Shown piece by piece: positions 59,795-64,000 of a stretch of 64,000 nucleotides of DNA. The stretch spans positions 1 through 64,000 of the forward strand of contig CANQWK010000004.1 in assembly GCA_947627545.1 (NCBI GenBank), given 5' to 3'. The translations under genes were made by a program, and so were the position numbers. Below the pieces are notes generated by a model. That model saw only the letters and a list, made by a program, of their open reading frames with translations, did no database searches and had not been told where the DNA came from. Each line of letters begins with the position of its first letter. The stretch's first letter is position 1. Source of the stretch: an uncultured Clostridia bacterium. GTDB taxonomy: Bacteria > Bacillota > Clostridia > Christensenellales > UBA1242.

Positions 59795-60514
59795 GTGAAT
59801 ATTGAAAAATTTAAACAAGACCCTAGAATGCCTAAACATATTGCATTTATTGTTGATGGCAATGGAAGGTGGGCAACAAAACGAAATTTAACGCGCTCAA
59901 TGGGGCATGAAGCAGGGTTTGAAAATTTAAAAAAACAAATAGAATTTGTTCAAGAATTAGGTATAAAAAATTTGTCTATGTATTGTTTTTCTTGCGAAAA
60001 TTGGAAGCGAAGCAAGCAAGAAGTTGACTTTTTAATGGAATTATTTAACCGAATGTTGGACGAATTTAAACAAAAATATATTAACAAAGATATTCGGTTT
60101 ATTATTTCTGGGAATATGAATGATGAAAGATTACCTTTAATTGTGCGCAATAAAGCCAAAGAACTTATGGAACTAACCAAAGATAAAAATGGTTTTGTTA
60201 TAAATGCGTGCATTAATTATGGCGGTAGGCAAGAAATTTTAAAGGTTGTTAATGAACTAATTGAATCTGGTGTTAAAATTGTTGATGAAAAACTTTTTGA
60301 AAAACATCTTTATACAGCTGAAATGTTGCCGCTAGATTTTGTTATCCGCACAAGTGGAGAAAAGCGACTAAGCAACTTTTTAACCTGGCAATCAACTTAT
60401 AGCGAATGGTATTTTCCAAAAAAATTATGGCCTAGTTTTAATAAAAAGGACTTAATAAAAGCCTTAAAATCTTATATGAAAAGAGATAGGCGTTTTGGAG
60501 CGGTAAAAGCTTAA
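59795..60514 (+). CDS. uppS: Undecaprenyl diphosphate synthase
   Basis: A 239-residue cis-prenyltransferase making the carrier for peptidoglycan. HIAFIVDGNGRWATKRN (catalytic Asp; Val replaces the usual Met), the YCFSCENWKRS motif and RTSGEKRLSNFLTWQSTYSEWYF are conserved. Starts at GTG (59795) with GGAGG six bases upstream. Its stop overlaps the cdsA ATG (TAATG). Gene order frr-uppS-cdsA-rseP is kept without dxr. Confidence 0.97.
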   Translation: MNIEKFKQDPRMPKHIAFIVDGNGRWATKRNLTRSMGHEAGFENLKKQIEFVQELGIKNLSMYCFSCENWKRSKQEVDFLMELFNRMLDEFKQKYINKDIRFIISGNMNDERLPLIVRNKAKELMELTKDKNGFVINACINYGGRQEILKVVNELIESGVKIVDEKLFEKHLYTAEMLPLDFVIRTSGEKRLSNFLTWQSTYSEWYFPKKLWPSFNKKDLIKALKSYMKRDRRFGAVKA

Positions 60515-61410
60515 TGAAAAAAAGATTTATAACAAGCATTTATATTGTTTTAGCGGTTGCACTTGCAATAGGGTGCAAGTTTTTGCCTTTGAATATAGGT
60601 GATTATTTATTTGATATCTTTATATTATGCTTAACATTTGTTGCGGCATTTGAGATGTGCAATTTAATTGAAAAATGTGGCAAAACTGTAAATAGATTAT
60701 TTGCTGTTTTTTATTCAATTTTTAATTATATTGTGCTTTTAATAAGTATAAATTTTGTAAAATATCAGTTTGTTGCTTTAATTCAAGTTTTTGCATTAAT
60801 TGTTTATTTTGGAATAGTTCTTATTGCCGAAAGTGTAAGAAACAAAGGCTTTAAATTTGTTTCAAATTTAAAATCTAGTTTATATACATTGCTTGCTTGC
60901 GTTTATCCTGGCCTATTATTTACTCTTTATTTAAACATAAACCATATAGACCAATTTGCAGGAATTAATCATTTATCTGTAATTTTAATTTTAATGGTAA
61001 TTGCAATTACATTTTTAACTGATACCTTTGCTTATCTTGTTGGCAGAACGCTAAAAGGACCAAAACTTGCACCTAAAATTAGTCCTAACAAAACCATAAG
61101 CGGTTCAATTGGCGGTTTAATTGGCGGAATAGCAGGGTCAATGTTGGTGTTTGCCTTAGTTTATAATGTAAAAAGTTTGGCAATAATTTTAGAAACATTT
61201 AACCTTGCTTGGTGGCATTTTTTACTTATTGGATTGTTTGCTTCGGTGCTAGGTCAAATTGGAGATTTAGTTGAAAGCAAAATTAAACGCCAGGCACAAA
61301 CAAAAGATAGTGGCAACATTTTTCCGGGGCATGGCGGAATGTTGGATAGAATAGATGCCATGATTTTTGTTGTTACATTTATTTTTGTTATTACGCTTGT
61401 TATAATTTAA
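60514..61410 (+). CDS. cdsA: Phosphatidate cytidylyltransferase
   Basis: A 298-residue integral membrane enzyme with about eight helices, making CDP-diacylglycerol from phosphatidic acid and CTP. Conserved ISPNKTISGSIGG, KIKRQAQTKDSGNIFPGHGGMLDRIDAM at the C-terminus is the CDP-alcohol-binding signature. No Shine-Dalgarno of its own; translation is coupled to uppS. Confidence 0.95.
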   Translation: MKKRFITSIYIVLAVALAIGCKFLPLNIGDYLFDIFILCLTFVAAFEMCNLIEKCGKTVNRLFAVFYSIFNYIVLLISINFVKYQFVALIQVFALIVYFGIVLIAESVRNKGFKFVSNLKSSLYTLLACVYPGLLFTLYLNINHIDQFAGINHLSVILILMVIAITFLTDTFAYLVGRTLKGPKLAPKISPNKTISGSIGGLIGGIAGSMLVFALVYNVKSLAIILETFNLAWWHFLLIGLFASVLGQIGDLVESKIKRQAQTKDSGNIFPGHGGMLDRIDAMIFVVTFIFVITLVII

Positions 61411-61469
61411 TATAACTACTCTTTAATTATGAATATTTGTAACATAATTTTAATAAGTTAAAAGGAAGT

Positions 61470-62648
61470 ATGTCTAATTTAATTAGTGTATCAAGTGTTT
61501 TTTCTTATATTGGCTATATTGCAATAGCCATTATCGTTTTGTTATTTATGGTGCTTATACATGAATTAGGGCATTACACTGCTGGCAAGCTTTTAAAATT
61601 TAAAATTAACGAATTTAGCGTTGGTTTTGGACCAAAAATTTTGCAGAAAAAAAAGAAAAATGGCGAACTTTTATCTTTGCGAGCATTCCCTCTTGGCGGA
61701 TATTGTGCTTTTGAGGGCGAAGATGAAGACGGTGTAGAAAATCCAGCGGCTTTTAACAATCAAAAACCTTGGAAAAGAATTATAGTTTTACTTGCTGGTG
61801 CGTTATTTAATTTTTTAAGCGGCATTATTTTTTCATTCATTCTTTTGTTAAGCCATGGCTATGATTTAGTTCAAGTTAACAATATAACGCCCGAGTCAAT
61901 AAATTATGAATATATTAAGCAGGGCGATGTAATTCTTGGCATTGAAAACAATAAAATAGACTTTGTAAAAGATAAATATTTTAACACATTAATTAGTAAT
62001 AAAGTAACAAAAGATTACGCCACATATTCTGGAAGTTTGGAAGAACTTGAACAAGAAAATTTTTATGTAATTGATAACAAAGCATACTATTTTGTAGAAT
62101 GTCCGCTTTTATACAATGTTAAGCGAGATGGCAAAAAAATTGATGTTAATGGCAAAATAAATGTTGTTTACAATTCAAAAGGCGAATTAGAAGGTTGGTC
62201 GCTTTTAACAAGCAATAATGCAGAGAGCAGAGAGTTTTCTATAACAACATATAAATATTCATTTTTAGAAAGCCTATCACAAGCCGTTCCATTTGCTTTT
62301 AAATGGGCGTGGAAAGTTCTTGTTGTGTTCTTTCAACTTATTACAGGGCAACTCTCAATTAAGGCGGTTGGTGGACCAGTAACAACAATTAACATGATTG
62401 CATCATCAACATCGCAAGTTGGTTTTGAATATATTTTAATTTTAATGCCTGCTCTTGCTGTTAACCTTGCCGTGTTTAACCTGTTGCCAATTCCTGCACT
62501 TGATGGTTTTCAAGCCATATTTGTTGCCATTGAAGGAATTAGAAAAAAGCCAATAAAACGCAAAATTATAAATACAATAAATAATATAGGCTTGCTGGTT
62601 TTGCTTGGCTTTGTAATTATTGTAGATATATTGCAGTTTGTTCTATAA
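61470..62648 (+). CDS. rseP: Membrane zinc metalloprotease RseP/RasP (S2P)
   Basis: A 392-residue site-2 protease cleaving membrane anchors such as anti-sigma factors. First helix has HELGH (near residue 31); a shorter PDZ domain lies at about 130-175; a C-terminal NLLPIPALDGFQ supplies the third metal ligand Asp. AAAGGA precedes the ATG. dxr, normally between cdsA and rseP, is missing. A further gene proS or ispG before polC is also missing. Confidence 0.95.
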   Translation: MSNLISVSSVFSYIGYIAIAIIVLLFMVLIHELGHYTAGKLLKFKINEFSVGFGPKILQKKKKNGELLSLRAFPLGGYCAFEGEDEDGVENPAAFNNQKPWKRIIVLLAGALFNFLSGIIFSFILLLSHGYDLVQVNNITPESINYEYIKQGDVILGIENNKIDFVKDKYFNTLISNKVTKDYATYSGSLEELEQENFYVIDNKAYYFVECPLLYNVKRDGKKIDVNGKINVVYNSKGELEGWSLLTSNNAESREFSITTYKYSFLESLSQAVPFAFKWAWKVLVVFFQLITGQLSIKAVGGPVTTINMIASSTSQVGFEYILILMPALAVNLAVFNLLPIPALDGFQAIFVAIEGIRKKPIKRKIINTINNIGLLVLLGFVIIVDILQFVL

Positions 62649-62791
62649 CTGCAATTTTTTTATCTATTTGTGATATTTACATTTCATTTACAAAAGAATA
62701 TTATTTTAAAAAACCTAATATGAAAAGATTAATATTTTTTAACCTTTGTAATGTTATCATAAATTAGTTAAATTAAGAACAAACCTTTTTC

Positions 62792-62820
62792 TTGACAAAA
62801 ATGTCGGTGTTTGATATAAT
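62792..62820 (+). promoter_or_regulatory. Promoter of polC, leaderless geometry
   Basis: Perfect TTGACA (62792-62797), 17-nt spacer, perfect TATAAT (62815-62820), six bases (AATTCT), ATG at 62827. No Shine-Dalgarno. The best example of the leaderless pattern in the window. Confidence 0.75.
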
Positions 62821-62826
62821 AATTCT

Positions 62827-64000
62827 ATGGAAGGTCAGTTAGAACTTTTAGATAAATTATTTCCTGGGCTAAAATTGAAAGACGCCGTTTATACAGAAAA
62901 AACCAACACTTGTATGGTTAATTTTTTGTATAATCCAGAATGTTTTAAACCTGACAATTCTAATAAATCCATTTTACTTCAAAAACTTAAAGAAATTATT
63001 GGCGACTATGTAAATATTGATATCAATTTTGTAAATTGCCCATTAGATAAAAGGGCAATAGCAAATCATACATATTCAACAATTATTAACACATTTCCTG
63101 CGCTAAACAAAAACTTTACATTTGATGATGTCGGCGTGGAAATTGAAGATATAACAGTTAAAATAAAATTAAAACTTTCGCCCAGCATTTTTGACTACGC
63201 AACCAGCTTAAACAGGGAGAAATTAATTGCGGAAAAATTAAAGGAAAGTTTTTTAGCCGACTTTATTGTTGAATTTGTAAAAAAGGACATTACAACTCAA
63301 CAAACCGATGCAATAAAAAATAACCTTGAATTTATGGCAAGCATAAAATCGGCAGAAGATAAAACAGTATATGAATTGTTTGATATTGCGGATATTATTG
63401 GTAAAAATGAATATACTTTGGCATCGGATTTTAGCAAAATAAAAACGCCGGTTGAGAACATAGTTATATGCGGAGAAGTAACAAATGTTCAACGAAAAAC
63501 TTATACAAAATCGTTTACCAAAAATGGCGAGAAAAAGGACATTGAACATGCATTTTATAATTTTACAATAAAAAATGATGGCAAATTTTTATATTGCAGC
63601 ATTTTTCCTAGGCAGGCGGACGAAATTAAAGGCGATTTAATTGAAGTAGGCATGAAAGTTTGTTGCTTTGGCTCGTTTAGACTATTCAACAATAAACTTA
63701 ATTTTACAGCAACAAGCATAGCGAGATGCGACTATAAAAGGGAAGATATAAAATCAAAAATAAAAACTGTGAACGAAAATTATCATACAGTTTTTCCGCA
63801 AAAATATGTAGATTACGAACAAAGCGGACTATTTGATGAACAAGAAAAGGAATTAAAAGGCAGTTATGTTGTTTTTGACCTTGAAACAACGGGCATTGAA
63901 AGCAGCAAAGATGATATTATTGAAATTGGTGCGTGCAAAATAGTTGACGGGCAAATTAAAGAAACCTTTTCAACATTTGTTAACCCTGAGCGGCACATTC
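62827..64000 (+). CDS. polC: DNA polymerase III PolC, 5' part (truncated by window end)
   Basis: The open frame runs from ATG 62827 without a stop to the window end (391 codons of about 1430). The start [18 protein letters not shown] is followed by an N-terminal domain, then an OB-fold ([40 protein letters not shown]) and the beginning of the 3'-5' exonuclease domain, [14 protein letters not shown] (DxE motif) with [12 protein letters not shown]. This is the Gram-positive PolC architecture. The start has no Shine-Dalgarno and a promoter ending six bases upstream. Confidence 0.93.
   Translation, partial: MEGQLELLDKLFPGLKLKDAVYTEKTNTCMVNFLYNPECFKPDNSNKSILLQKLKEIIGDYVNIDINFVNCPLDKRAIANHTYSTIINTFPALNKNFTFDDVGVEIEDITVKIKLKLSPSIFDYATSLNREKLIAEKLKESFLADFIVEFVKKDITTQQTDAIKNNLEFMASIKSAEDKTVYELFDIADIIGKNEYTLASDFSKIKTPVENIVICGEVTNVQRKTYTKSFTKNGEKKDIEHAFYNFTIKNDGKFLYCSIFPRQADEIKGDLIEVGMKVCCFGSFRLFNNKLNFTATSIARCDYKREDIKSKIKTVNENYHTVFPQKYVDYEQSGLFDEQEKELKGSYVVFDLETTGIESSKDDIIEIGACKIVDGQIKETFSTFVNPERHI

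Overview
The window is one AT-rich (about 30% GC by eye), gene-dense stretch from a low-GC Bacillota genome, most likely an uncultured member of the Clostridia. The evidence is a Gram-positive PolC replicase at the right edge, the Bacillus/Clostridium housekeeping gene order, a DUF4364 protein, a YlbJ-type sporulation membrane protein, and strong purine-rich ribosome binding sites. TGA is used as a stop (rsmE ends in ATGA overlapping mtaB), so this is not a code-4 Mollicute. No insertion sequence, integrase, prophage, CRISPR array or recognisable defence island is visible.

Layout. 1-6.8 kb: tRNA-Cys, unknown genes, DUF4364, ylbJ and ylbK-like divergent pair, then pta and ackA (acetyl-CoA to acetate with ATP formation). 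7-11.5 kb: rpmF, two accessory genes (one a methyltransferase interrupted by an in-frame TAA), plsX, rnc. 11.6-16.6 kb: rpoZ-priA-def-fmt-rlmN. 16.8-19.2 kb: a leucine-rich-repeat protein and a small coiled-coil partner, inserted where other Firmicutes carry rsmB/prpC/prkC/rsgA. 19.3-23.9 kb: rpe-rsmE-mtaB-(unknown)-hinT-(unknown)-rpsU. 24-28.4 kb: pcrA-ligA. 28.6-41.1 kb: smc-ftsY-ylxM-ffh, then rpsP-khpA-rimM-trmD-rbgA-rnhB-yraN-rplS with an inserted antisense unknown and an inserted HEGYH protein. 41.3-50.7 kb: comM-dprA-HAD-topA-trmFO-hslV-hslU-tcdA. 50.8-56.8 kb: trxA, cysteine desulfurase plus a NifU-like protein lacking the usual ligands, a small membrane protein, two tandem sigma-region-4-like proteins, ruvX, DUF1292 and an unknown helical protein. 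57-64 kb: rpsB-tsf-frr-uppS-cdsA-rseP-polC (polC cut by the window end).

How the parts fit. Most genes serve translation (ribosomal proteins, rRNA/tRNA modification, ribosome assembly GTPase, deformylation and formylation, elongation and recycling factors), SRP-dependent secretion (ffh, ftsY, ylxM), chromosome and DNA maintenance (smc, topA, pcrA, ligA, priA, comM, dprA, ruvX, rnhB, polC) and envelope lipid synthesis (plsX, uppS, cdsA). Several usual neighbours are missing from otherwise conserved blocks (acpP/fab genes, pyrH, dxr, ispG, rsmB, rsgA, prkC, xerC, codY), so the blocks have been trimmed or rearranged.

Novel signals worth attention: (1) at least seven genes have a sigma-A-type promoter whose -10 box ends 6-7 nt before the ATG with no Shine-Dalgarno, i.e. 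apparent leaderless mRNAs; (2) pcrA contains a strong internal Shine-Dalgarno plus in-frame ATG that would release its C-terminal domain alone; (3) an in-frame nonsense codon in a methyltransferase; (4) two tandem sigma-region-4 paralogues without a recognisable region 2; (5) candidate autoregulatory leaders ahead of rpsB, rplS and rpsU. No complete, clearly novel multi-gene system was identified.
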